Below are positions 35,278-43,360 of a stretch of DNA of 64,000 nucleotides, piece after piece. The stretch's first letter is position 1. Each line of letters opens with the position of its first letter. Source of the stretch: Bog-473 sp963840435 (lineage in GTDB: Bacteria > Actinomycetota > Acidimicrobiia > Acidimicrobiales > RAAP-2). Below the pieces are notes generated by a model that ran no database searches, was not told where the DNA came from, and saw nothing but the letters and a program-made list of their open reading frames with translations. The position numbers and the translations under genes were made by a program. Location of the stretch: contig CAWIYY010000012.1 of assembly GCA_963840435.1 (NCBI GenBank), positions 496,001 through 560,000 on the forward strand, written 5' to 3'.

Positions 35278-35291
35278 TAGAACGTGTTCTA
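35278..35291. promoter_or_regulatory. KstR-type operator in the divergent CoA-ligase/SDR promoter
   Basis: TAGAAC-GT-GTTCTA is a perfect 14-bp palindrome with exactly the mycobacterial KstR core. It lies 67 bases from the acyl-CoA synthetase start (35211) and 60 bases from the SDR start (35351), so one repressor dimer could control both directions. It shares the AGAACNNGTTCT core with 29933-29948. Confidence 0.72.
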
Positions 35292-35350
35292 ACTAAGGGC
35301 AATTGCTGTGGCCCCGACGCGGCCGGCAGAGAGATCAGGAGCACACGACG

Positions 35351-36259
35351 ATGGCAGGGTTCCTCGAGGGCAAGGTGGTCGCGGTCACCGGAGGCGGCGG
35401 AGGCATCGGGCGCACCGTGGCGCTGGCCGCGGCGGCCGAGGGGGCGAAGGTGTTGGTGGCCGACTACGGCGTGGGCATGGCCGGTGAGGATCCCAGCAGC
35501 GAGGTGGCCGATGCCGTCGTCGACGAGATCACCAAGGCCGGCGGTGAAGCGTTGGCCGTGGCCGACGACATCTCGAAGATGGAGTCGGGTGAGCGACTCG
35601 TCGCCATGGCCGTCGAGCGCTACGGCCGCATCGACGGGGTGGTGGCGATCGCCGGGATTCTGCGCGAGCGGATGCTCTTCAACATGTCCGAGGACGAGTG
35701 GGACGCAGTGATCGCCACCCACCTGAAAGGTCATTTCACCGTGTTCCGCGCCGCGGCGGCCGTCATGCGCAAGCAGGAGGGTGGCGGGGCCCTCATCGGC
35801 TTCACGTCCGGCGCCTTTGCCGGCAGCGTGGCCCAGGCCAACTACGCCGCCGCCAAAGGTGGCATCGTCTCGCTGGTCCGCTCCGCCGCCGCCGGCCTCT
35901 ACCGCTACGGCGTGACCGCCAACGCCATCGCACCGGTGGCCCGGACGAGGATGTCGGCCAACGTCCCGGCAGAACTGGCCGAGATGGGCGACCCCGAAGA
36001 CGTGGCGCCGATGGTCGTCTATCTCCTCAGCGACCGGGCCAAGCATGTGACCGGTCAGGTCTACACCGTGGTGGGCTCGAAGATCGCCGTGTGGAACCAA
36101 CCGGTGGAGGTGCGGGCCATGTGGGCCGACGGTCGTTGGACGCCCGACCAGATTGCACAGCGCCTCGACGGCAGCATCGGCCAGGAGCGCATGGGCCTGA
36201 TCGACCAGCTGGAGCAGCTCCGTCAGGCCGCGGCATCCGGCGAGAAGCCGAACGCCTGA
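35351..36259 (+). CDS. Short-chain dehydrogenase/reductase, HSD17B4-like
   Basis: This is a Rossmann-fold oxidoreductase of 302 residues. The cofactor loop TGGGGGIGRTVA is near residues 14-25. The active site is the serine around FTSGAF with YAAAKGG (YxxxK) near residue 166-172. ADYGVGMAGEDPSSEVADAVVDEI and GILRERMLFNMSEDEWDAVIATHLKGHF are typical of 3-hydroxyacyl-CoA dehydrogenases of the multifunctional-protein-2 type, which act on steroid or branched acyl-CoAs. A C-terminal tail of about 50 residues goes beyond the usual SDR. I start at ATG 35351 (MAGFLEGKVVAVTG). It is preceded by a KstR-type operator. Confidence 0.9.
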   Translation: MAGFLEGKVVAVTGGGGGIGRTVALAAAAEGAKVLVADYGVGMAGEDPSSEVADAVVDEITKAGGEALAVADDISKMESGERLVAMAVERYGRIDGVVAIAGILRERMLFNMSEDEWDAVIATHLKGHFTVFRAAAAVMRKQEGGGALIGFTSGAFAGSVAQANYAAAKGGIVSLVRSAAAGLYRYGVTANAIAPVARTRMSANVPAELAEMGDPEDVAPMVVYLLSDRAKHVTGQVYTVVGSKIAVWNQPVEVRAMWADGRWTPDQIAQRLDGSIGQERMGLIDQLEQLRQAAASGEKPNA

Positions 36260-36260
36260 A

Positions 36261-36590
36261 CTAGGTGACCCGGCGCAGGCGTGGGCGGGGCAGGGTGGCG
36301 GTGTAGACCTCGAGCGAGTTCCCCTCGTGGTGGGCGCCGACGACGGTGGCCGCGCCGAATTGGTCGTCGTCGAAGATCCGGCTCATGTTCTTGCCCCAGG
36401 TCACCGCGGAGCGGGCGATCTGGCGGTCGGGGTGCTCCCACGGCGGTATGCAGACCTCGATCTGGTACATCGGCTCGAAGGTGACGACGTGGGTGGGTGC
36501 ATCGCCATGGGAGGCGAGCCACTCTGCCTTCTCCTCTTCCGTCCAGATCTTGTCGTTCATGATCGGTGTCCACGGCTGGACTGTGGCCAT
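36261..36590 (-). CDS. Hypothetical protein
   Basis: A 109-residue soluble protein I do not recognise. It contains KIWTEEEKAEWLASHGDAPTH, WEHPDRQIARSAVTWGKNMSRIFDDD and GAHHEGNSLEVYTATLPRPRLRR. There are no membrane spans or known motifs. ATG at 36590 has GGGGGGAA upstream; extending the frame to 37082 gives low-complexity sequence only. It converges on the SDR gene with a 1-base gap. Confidence 0.6.
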   Translation of the reverse strand: MATVQPWTPIMNDKIWTEEEKAEWLASHGDAPTHVVTFEPMYQIEVCIPPWEHPDRQIARSAVTWGKNMSRIFDDDQFGAATVVGAHHEGNSLEVYTATLPRPRLRRVT

Positions 36591-36843
36591 CACGTTCCCC
36601 CCGCTGCTCATCGCGGTATCGGCACCATGGCGAGGACGCTTGAGACAGCCGCCGGTACACGGTTGTACGCCGGGCCCGGCGTGGCGGATGTCACAACCGA
36701 TCGGCGCCGGCCGGGTACACCGGGGGTGCGGGTCCACCACTCGCAGCGGAGGGCTCCCTAGCCTGAGGGGCGTCGGCCCGCCAGGTGCGAGGCGAGGGTC
36801 CCCATTCGGGGGCGGTCCGAGGTAGAAAAAGGGGATTGCGCTC

Positions 36844-37014
36844 GTGGTTGCTGCAGCCGACGAAGGCTCCGAACGCCAGGCCCCGGTCCCCGAGTTGCGT
36901 CCCGGGCGCGACGTGGGATGGATCTTCGAGAACGGCGATGCCGTCGCCGTCGAGCGTCGGGGCGACGACCTGCGTTCCCGCCCTGCTCGGACCGCCCCCG
37001 TGCGGGACGAGTAG
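36844..37014 (+). CDS. Possible 56-residue small protein
   Basis: GTG at 36844 opens a 56-codon frame with GC-rich third positions like real genes here. It reads VVAAADEGSERQAPVPELRP, then GRDVGWIFENGDAVAVERRG and a basic tail, stopping at TAG 37012-37014 one base before the lgt stop. AAGGGG lies about 9 bases upstream. The GWIFENGDAVAV stretch looks like a folded beta-hairpin. The remaining gap, 36591-36843, has no clear feature. No family is recognised. Confidence 0.45.
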   Translation: MVAAADEGSERQAPVPELRPGRDVGWIFENGDAVAVERRGDDLRSRPARTAPVRDE

Positions 37015-37015
37015 C

Positions 37016-37864
37016 TCAGGCCGGCTGTTCCGCCTGCGCCGGCTGGGGCTGCGCCCCGGGCGCATGATGCGTGGTGAGCCACGATCGCCAGCGTGAGCGG
37101 GTGCGCACGAGGATGACGGCGCCGGCGACGACGAGCAGGACGCCGGCCACCTGCACGAGGTCAGAGCCGAGTGCACCGTCCTCGCCCAGCCAGAGGTGCT
37201 CGTCGAGCGAGCGCTCGATTCCCCAGAGCACCATGGTGGTCCCGAGGATGATCCCGGTGGGATAGCCACTCCGTGCCATGCCGTTGGGCCAGCGGTCGAG
37301 GGCCCGCTCGATGGCGATGAGGATGAGGTAGACGGTGAAGTCCTCGAGTGCCTGGAAGACCGGGACCGGGAGGCGGCGACCGGTCTGCCCGGCGTAGTAC
37401 ATGCCGAACCACTGGTGGGTCGGGTGCCCGCCTCCGCCCACCATCAGTTGGGGGCCCAGCAGTCGCCCCATGGCCCAGCTCGCCATGAGAACCGGCATGA
37501 CCAGGTCGAGGGCGCGCCCGAGCGGCAGTTCGGGACAGCGCCGCCGGGTGAGGATGATCCCCGTCGGCACGGCGAAGAGGAGGCCGCCGAAAGACGACAG
37601 CCCACCGTGCCAGATCGCGAAGATGTCGCCGAGGTTGTGGGAGTAGAAGCCGAGATTGGTCAGGACGTGCAGGGCACGGGCCCCGACCACGGCCGCCAGG
37701 ATGACCCAGAGGAAGACGGCGACGAACCAATCGGTCGGGTAGCCGTGCTTGCGCAGGCGCCGCTCGAAGTAGGTGAAGCCGAACCAGAAGGTGAGCGCGA
37801 GGCCGATGCCGTAGGTGTGGACCTGGAGGGGCCCGATGTGGAAGACGACGGGGATCGGTTTCAT
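37016..37864 (-). CDS. lgt: Prolipoprotein diacylglyceryl transferase
   Basis: Lgt transfers diacylglycerol to the lipobox cysteine of prolipoproteins in the cytoplasmic membrane. The N-terminus IGPLQVHTYGIGLALTFWFGF, the HGGLSSFGGLLFAVPTG loop and the signature region SWAMGRLLGPQLMVGGGG are recognisable. The normal GRxGNF/GCFxxG block is modified and the usual HPTQLYE motif is reduced to VPVFQALED. Seven hydrophobic segments are visible in 282 residues. The C-terminal tail is Gln/Ala/Pro-rich. These departures make it a divergent member, possibly a second copy in the genome. The substrate class is represented by the predicted lipoprotein at 19377-19718. Confidence 0.8.
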   Translation of the reverse strand: MKPIPVVFHIGPLQVHTYGIGLALTFWFGFTYFERRLRKHGYPTDWFVAVFLWVILAAVVGARALHVLTNLGFYSHNLGDIFAIWHGGLSSFGGLLFAVPTGIILTRRRCPELPLGRALDLVMPVLMASWAMGRLLGPQLMVGGGGHPTHQWFGMYYAGQTGRRLPVPVFQALEDFTVYLILIAIERALDRWPNGMARSGYPTGIILGTTMVLWGIERSLDEHLWLGEDGALGSDLVQVAGVLLVVAGAVILVRTRSRWRSWLTTHHAPGAQPQPAQAEQPA

Positions 37865-37934
37865 GGCACGGAGGCTGCCAGGTTAGGGCCGGCCGGCGGC
37901 CGGATCCGTGCAGAGGGGGAGTCGGCCTGGGGCG

Positions 37935-39158
37935 TTACGGGCGGCCGGCGCCGACGAAGTCGCCCCCGAGGCGCAGCGAGGTGATCCAGACCGAGGCCCC
38001 GGTGAAGGGAGCCTCGATCATCTGACCCGGTCCGACGTACATGGCGACGTGCTCGGAGCCGCCGGGGCCGTAGAAAAGGAGGTCGCCCGGCTGTAGGTCG
38101 CTGATGGGGACCGGGGCCGAATCGGCCATCTGAGCTCCCGAGAAGTGGGGGAGGCCGACGCCGACTTGACCCCAGGACCAGGCGGTGAGGCCCGAACAGT
38201 CGAATCCCGGACTGGCCGAGCCCTTGGGCGATTCGCCGCCCCAGACGTAGGGCACGCCGATCTGGCTCTCGGCTGCCTGAACGGCTCCGGCCCCTCCGGC
38301 CGCAGTGGGAGGCGGTGCGGCCTGGCTGTCTGCGGCCGGTGCGGCGATGGTGGCGGCGGCACCGGCGCTCTCCTGGTGGGTGGCCGTGGCGGCGGCAGCG
38401 GCGGCCGCGGCGGTCCTGGCCGCGGCGAGCTTGGCCGCGGACGCTTGGGCGGCAGCCTGGGCCTCCGCCTGCTGCTGCTGCTGGACCAGGCTGGCGATCT
38501 GGCCCTGCTCTTGGGAGAGTGCCTGCTGCTGCTCCTGGATCGCCTGCTGGTTCTGCGCCACCGCGTTCTGCTCGACGCTCACCTGGTTCTGGGCTTGCGT
38601 CTTCTCGCCCTGGAGCTGGTTCTGCTCGGCGTTCAACTGGCTCTCGGCCGTGTGCAGGTTGTCGACGGCGAGCGAGATGTCGCCCTCGGCGATCTTGTTG
38701 TACTCGGTGGTGGCGCCGAGCGTCGCCTCGTTGCCACTGAAGATCGGGTTCTGGGCGGCGGCCGAACCATCGCTGATGTAGTTGGCCACGGCCGCCTTGG
38801 ACAGCGTGCTCTTGTCCTTGGCCACGTCCCTCTGGTCGTTGGCGATGTTGGCTTGCGTGCTGGCAATGCTCGAGGTGATCTGCGACAGGTGGTACTTGGC
38901 CGCGTCGTACTGCTGGCTCAGCGCGGACATCTCGTCCTGGGCTTGGGAGAGCTGTCCTTCGATGGCGGCCGCCTTGGCCTTGGCGTCGGAGATGGCATCA
39001 CCGGCCGCCGGGCGCGCCAAAGCGAACACAGTGCCCGACAACACTGTGACAACGGCCAACACGGGAACGGCAACCCGCTGGAGCACCGAGATGCTCCTGG
39101 TCGACCGCGGCGTGGAGTGGCTGAAAACCCGCTCTACGTCAGTCACGATGACGGACAT
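37935..39158 (-). CDS. NlpC/P60 peptidoglycan endopeptidase with coiled-coil domain
   Basis: A 407-residue secreted cell-wall hydrolase. A signal anchor lies at about residues 26-48 (VAVPVLAVVTVLSGTVFAL). A long coiled coil (about 55-235, Gln/Ala/Asp-rich) resembles the regulatory helices of RipA- and PcsB-like enzymes. An Ala/Pro linker follows. The catalytic NlpC/P60 domain has Cys at about 320 in FDCSGLTAWSW and His at about 369 in EHVAMYVG. It would cut the stem peptide during division or growth. The 167-base upstream gap contains a GGAGG 13 bases before the ATG and no recognised riboswitch. Confidence 0.92.
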   Translation of the reverse strand: MSVIVTDVERVFSHSTPRSTRSISVLQRVAVPVLAVVTVLSGTVFALARPAAGDAISDAKAKAAAIEGQLSQAQDEMSALSQQYDAAKYHLSQITSSIASTQANIANDQRDVAKDKSTLSKAAVANYISDGSAAAQNPIFSGNEATLGATTEYNKIAEGDISLAVDNLHTAESQLNAEQNQLQGEKTQAQNQVSVEQNAVAQNQQAIQEQQQALSQEQGQIASLVQQQQQAEAQAAAQASAAKLAAARTAAAAAAAATATHQESAGAAATIAAPAADSQAAPPPTAAGGAGAVQAAESQIGVPYVWGGESPKGSASPGFDCSGLTAWSWGQVGVGLPHFSGAQMADSAPVPISDLQPGDLLFYGPGGSEHVAMYVGPGQMIEAPFTGASVWITSLRLGGDFVGAGRP

Positions 39159-39325
39159 TCTTATCGGGGGCCTCCTGGTGGTTCAAACATCCTCGGTGCT
39201 ACACGCCTGTGTCTGGTCGTACCAGAGGTGCGAATCCGCAGGTAACGATCGAATCCATGAAATTCGAACTTCTTGTGAACTGGTTCGCAGAACGACGCTA
39301 CGAGTCAGGAACTACGGTCGGCGGC

Positions 39326-40012
39326 ATGGGCGAGATGATCGAATTTCCGAGCAATGGATCGACTGCCGGCGGCTATCTGGCCGTCCCTGAGGGCGGAAGC
39401 GGGCCCGGCGTCATCGTCATCCAGGAGTGGTGGGGCCTGGTCGACCACATCATCGACGTGTGCGATCGCTTTGCCGCAGAGGGTTTCGTCGCCCTCGCTC
39501 CCGACCTCTACCACGGCCAGAAGGTGCCGCCCGGGGAGCCCGACGAGGCGGGCAAGGCCATGATGGCGATGCGGCTCGACCAGGCCGGCCGGGACATGAG
39601 CGGAGCCATCGACGAGCTGTTGGCGCGCAGCTCGTCCGCCCACGTCGGCGTCATCGGCTTCTGCATGGGCGGGGGCCTGGCCCTCGTGTTGGCCACCCAG
39701 CGACCGGACGCCGTCTCGGCCGTCGTGCCGTGCTACGGCATCATCCCGTGGCCCGACGTGCAGCCCGACTACAGCGCCCTCGAGGCGAAGGTGCTGGGCC
39801 ACTACGCGGAGAAGGACGACTACTTCACTCCCGAGGCGGCCATGGCGTTGGGTGAGCAGCTGCGCGGCCTGGGCAAGTCGGTGGAGATCATCGTCTATCC
39901 CGGTGCCGACCACGCATTCTTCAACGACACCCGGCCCGAGGTGTACGACGCCGAGGCGTCACGCGCCCTGTGGGAGCGTTCCGTGGCCTTCTTCCGCGAG
40001 AACGTGCGCTGA
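39326..40012 (+). CDS. Dienelactone hydrolase family protein
   Basis: A 228-residue alpha/beta hydrolase with a cysteine nucleophile, C113, in GVIGFCMGGGLALVLA. The conserved IQEWWGLVDHIIDVCDRFAAEGFVALAPDLYHG block places it in the DLH family. The acid is probably in AEKDDYFTPE and the histidine is H196 in GADHAFFND. DLH enzymes open dienelactone rings in aromatic degradation, although many homologues act on other lactones or esters. The ATG at 39326 begins MGEMIEF; a second ATG three codons later is also possible. Confidence 0.9.
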   Translation: MGEMIEFPSNGSTAGGYLAVPEGGSGPGVIVIQEWWGLVDHIIDVCDRFAAEGFVALAPDLYHGQKVPPGEPDEAGKAMMAMRLDQAGRDMSGAIDELLARSSSAHVGVIGFCMGGGLALVLATQRPDAVSAVVPCYGIIPWPDVQPDYSALEAKVLGHYAEKDDYFTPEAAMALGEQLRGLGKSVEIIVYPGADHAFFNDTRPEVYDAEASRALWERSVAFFRENVR

Positions 40013-40013
40013 G

Positions 40014-40040
40014 CGCCGGCGCGCCACCGGCGCGCCGGCG
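40014..40040. terminator. Perfect 12-bp GC hairpin after the dienelactone hydrolase gene
   Basis: CGCCGGCGCGCC (40014-40025) pairs perfectly with GGCGCGCCGGCG (40029-40040) around ACC, starting 2 bases after the stop codon at 40012. There is no U-tract, so it resembles the GC-only hairpins that end many actinobacterial transcripts rather than a classical intrinsic terminator. Confidence 0.45.
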
Positions 40041-40104
40041 TCTGAGAAAGCACGAGGTGTGGCGTCCGGGAAGCGGCGGCGAGGTGCTTTGTTAGCCTTG
40101 GGAG

Positions 40105-41043
40105 ATGTCCGCACGCTCCCGTGACCTGCCCCGCCGCTCTTGCCTGTCGACCCCGGGTTCGAACGAGAAGTTCCTGGCCAAGGCCCCCACCGTCCCGGCT
40201 GACATGACGTTCTTGGACCTCGAGGACGCGGTGGCGCCGCTCGAGAAGGAGGCGGCGCGGCCCAAGGTGGTCGACGCCATCAAGAACCTGCCCTGGGACG
40301 ACCGGGTGCTCTGCGTGCGGGTCAATGCCTGGGACACGGAGTGGACCTACGGCGACGTCATCGAGGTCGTGGGCAGTGCCGGCGAGCGGCTCGACGAGCT
40401 CATGTTGCCCAAGGTGCAGTCGGCGTCCGAGGTGCAGGCCCTGGACTTCTTGCTGACCCAGGTCGAGAAGAAGTCGGGCCTGCCCGTCGGCCACGTCGGG
40501 ATCGAGGCGCAGATCGAGACGGCGCGCGGGCTCATCAACGTGGACGAGATCTGCGCCGCCTCGCCCCGGCTGGAGACGATCATCTTCGGCCCGGCCGACT
40601 TCGCCGCCAGCATCGAGATGCCCGTCCTCACCGGGGGCGTCGACATCCCCGAGTACCCCGGCGACCATTTCAACTACGTGTTCAGCCGCATCCTCATGGC
40701 CGGACGGGCGAACGGACTCCAGGTCATCGACGGACCATTTCTCAAGGTGCGCGAGCTCGATGCCCTGCGCGACTACTCCCTGCGCACGCGGATGCTCGGC
40801 TACGACGGCAAGTGGGCGCTGACCCCGGACCAGGTGACCGTGCTCAACGAGGTCTATTCGCCCACCCAGGAGCAGTTCGACCGGGCCTTCGACATCCTCG
40901 AGGCGTACCGCAAGGCCACCGACGAGGACCGCAAGGGCGCGGTGATGTTCGGCGACGAGATGATCGACGAGGCCAGCCGCAAGATCGCCCTGAAGTTCGT
41001 GAGCCGGGGCGAGCGGGCCGGGCTGAGCAGGAGCGCGCCGTAG
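40105..41043 (+). CDS. HpcH/HpaI aldolase / citrate-lyase beta-subunit (CitE-like) protein
   Basis: A 312-residue TIM-barrel C-C lyase. Metal and substrate residues are in FLDLEDAVAPLEK (about residue 37-49), MLPKVQSASEVQ, GIEAQIETARGL (Glu ligand) and FGPADFAAS (Asp ligand). The family includes malyl-CoA, citramalyl-CoA and beta-methylmalyl-CoA lyases and their thioesterase relatives. No citrate lyase alpha or gamma genes are nearby, so a stand-alone CoA-ester lyase is likely. It is convergent with an acyl-CoA dehydrogenase, and a MaoC dehydratase lies 4 kb on, which suggests acyl-CoA catabolism. Confidence 0.88.
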   Translation: MSARSRDLPRRSCLSTPGSNEKFLAKAPTVPADMTFLDLEDAVAPLEKEAARPKVVDAIKNLPWDDRVLCVRVNAWDTEWTYGDVIEVVGSAGERLDELMLPKVQSASEVQALDFLLTQVEKKSGLPVGHVGIEAQIETARGLINVDEICAASPRLETIIFGPADFAASIEMPVLTGGVDIPEYPGDHFNYVFSRILMAGRANGLQVIDGPFLKVRELDALRDYSLRTRMLGYDGKWALTPDQVTVLNEVYSPTQEQFDRAFDILEAYRKATDEDRKGAVMFGDEMIDEASRKIALKFVSRGERAGLSRSAP

Positions 41044-41055
41044 CGCAGCGTCGCC

Positions 41056-42664
41056 TCAGCCGATGAGGCGCCGGGCGATGACCTTGAGGGCCAGCGTCTC
41101 GTCCGCACCTTCGAAGATCGACAGCACCCGGGCGTCGACGAAATAGCGGCTGACCGCGAACTCCTCCGCGTAGCCCATGCCGCCGTGGATCTGCATGGCC
41201 TCGCGGGTCACCCATTCCGCGGCGCGGCAGACGTAGGCCTTCACCATCGATGCCTCGAGCGCGCCCTCGCCCTGGGCCATCAGCCGGGCCACGTGGTACG
41301 AGCTCTGGCGGGTGGCCTGGATCAGCACCGCCATGCGACCCAACTTGGCCTGGGTCAACTGGTAGTCGCCGATGGGGGCACCGAACACCTTGCGTTCGGA
41401 GGCGTAGGCGACCGCCGACTCGTAGGCCGCCTGCATCACGCCCAGAGCCCGGGCCGCGGTCTGCAGCCGGCCGTTTTCGAAGCCCTGCATCTGGAGGTAG
41501 AAGCCCTTACCCAGGCCGTCTGGACCCCCGACCAGGTTGGCCTCCGGCACGAACCAGTTCTCGAAGGCGAGCTCGTAGGAGTGCATGCCCCGGTAGCCGA
41601 GCGTGTCGATGGGCCGTCCCTCGAGTCGCCCCGGGGCCAGGTCGGAGGGGCGCTCGGCCGAGCCCTCCTGGATCGAAGACGAAGCCCTTGCCGTCGCCCC
41701 GTGGCTTCTCCACCACGAACATGGAAAGGCCCCGGTGGGCCAAGGAGCGGTCCGGATCGGTCCGGGCCAGCAGCATCAGTACGTCGGCCCGGGCGGCGAA
41801 GGTGCACCAGGTCTTGACCCCGTTGACCACCCACCCTCCCTCGACCGGGGTGGCCGAGGTGACGATGGAGGCGACGTCGGAGCCGTAGTCCGGTTCGGTC
41901 ACCGCCACGGCGGCGAGGATCTCGGCGGAGGCCAGCTTGGGGAGCCAGTGCTTCTTCTGTTCCTCGGTCCCGCCGTAGACCAACGCCCGGGTCAGGATCT
42001 CGGGCCGGGTGATCAGCGAGCCGCCGACGCCGAGCGAGCCCCAGCTCAACTCCTCGGTGGCCACCACCATGCCCATGTAGTCGCTCTCGCCCCCCGTCGC
42101 GTACCCGCCGTACTCCTCGGGGACCGAGAGCCCGAAGCCACCCAGCTCGGCCAGGCCCTCGATGACCTCTTCGGGGATGTCCCCGTTGGTGCGGTGCACG
42201 TGCTCGGCGTGGGGGCGCACCTTCTCCTCCGCGAAGCGGTGGAAGGTCTCGCGGACCAGCTCGAAGTCTTCGCCCAGGTGTCGCGGGCCCTCGCTGCCCG
42301 CCAGGCCGGCCAGCACGGCCGGGTCGCGCTCGGTGAGGAGGAAGTCGCGCACCGGTTCGAACCATCCCGCTTCGATGCCCCAGAGCTGCTCCCGGCCGGC
42401 CACCTTGCCGGCCAGGTCGGCCAGCACGTCGGCCACGAAGGCGGCGGCGATGCGGGCCTCGAGTTCGCCCTGGGCGCCGTAGTCGAGCGTGGCCCTCGCC
42501 GTGGCCACCGCGGCGGCGGCGTGGGCGAGGTCGTAGGCGACGACCTGGTTGGCCTCGGTCCCGCCGCGCCCGCGTACGGCGGCGCAGGCCTGATCGACCA
42601 CTTCCTGGGCCAGGTCGACGGCCCGGGCGGCGTCGGACAACGAGGGGGAACGCGTCGCGGTCAC
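41056..42664 (-). pseudogene. Acyl-CoA dehydrogenase interrupted by one frameshift
   Basis: The N-terminal two thirds (GTG at 42664) contain an unusual 110-residue helical extension, then FAEEKVRPHAEHVHR, FGLSVPEEYGGYA, VAVTEPDYGSDVASI and MFVVEKPRGDGKGFVFD. The frame is lost near 41672. The next frame continues as EGSAERPSDLAPGRLEGRPI and then DTLGYRGMHSYELAFENWF to IHGGMGYAEEFAVSRYFVDARVLSIFEGADETLALKVIARRL at 41056, including the C-terminal dehydrogenase domain. One extra base restores a single protein of about 535 residues. As it stands, two partial frames overlap (41507-42664 and 41056-41586). It may be a sequencing indel or real decay. Confidence 0.82.
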
Positions 42665-42704
42665 GGGGCGCGACGCTACCGGCTGGCCCGCCGGGCTCCT
42701 TCCC

Positions 42705-43359
42705 TCAGGCCCGGCGGCCGATCACCGTGACCAGCGGTGGCAGAACGACCGGATCCTCACCCGGATCGACCCCGGTGAGGGTCTCGAGATAGCGCGAGAC
42801 CGGCCCCGGGCCCACGCCGGCGGGCGCCTCCGCCCACGCGTCAATGACCTCGAGCCCCACGTCGCGCACCAGGGCGGGAAGGACGGCCCCGATGTCGGGG
42901 TGGCGCGCCCCGGGCATGGAGAACGGCGCGCCGGCGATGCGCCCCGCGGTCGTGATGGGCTCCTGGGCCACCACCCAGCCGCCCGGCCGCACTGCGGCCG
43001 CCATCATGCGCACCACGGCCAGGGGTTCGTGCACGTGGAGCAGCAGGAACCGGCAGAAGGCGAGATCGACCTCCTCGGGCAGCGACAGATCCTCGCCCGC
43101 CTGGGTCAGCGCAATGACCTGGGCATGGGCCGCGGCGGCCCGAGCCACCTCGTCGCGGCGTGCGCGGATCGCTGTCGACGGCATAGACCCGGCCCTCACG
43201 ACCGACCATCTCGGCCAGGGCCACCGAGACGTCGCCGCCGCCGGCCCCGACGTCGACACAGCGCCACCCGGCGGCCACGCCGAGCCGTTCGAGCGCGGTG
43301 GCGAGCGGGCGACGGTACACGTCGTCGCGCAGTCCCTTGAGCTCACCCACCTGGCCCAT
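42705..43359 (-). pseudogene. SAM-dependent methyltransferase interrupted by one frameshift
   Basis: ATG at 43359 opens a class I methyltransferase: LERLGVAAGWRCVDVGAGGGDVSVALAEMVG carries the SAM-binding motif I and GRVYAVDSD motif II. Near 43165 the frame shifts. The second frame continues RRDEVARAAAAHAQVIALTQ, EVDLAFCRFLLLHVHEPLAV, VRPGGWVVAQEPIT and on to VTVIGRRA at 42705. One base too many explains the break; the joined protein would be about 217 residues. It lies one base after the stop of the upstream membrane-protein gene, so they are cotranscribed. Substrate unknown. Confidence 0.78.
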
Positions 43360-43360
43360 G

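Noticed and set aside
39277..39286. GAAC-TG-GTTC, a possible third KstR site
   Set aside because: It lacks the flanking T/A of the consensus (reads GTGAACTGGTTCGC) and sits before a dienelactone hydrolase with no lipid link.
39159..39325. Possible cyclic-di-AMP (ydaO-type) riboswitch before the NlpC/P60 gene
   Set aside because: Such riboswitches often precede these genes in actinobacteria, but I could not find the conserved core or stems here.
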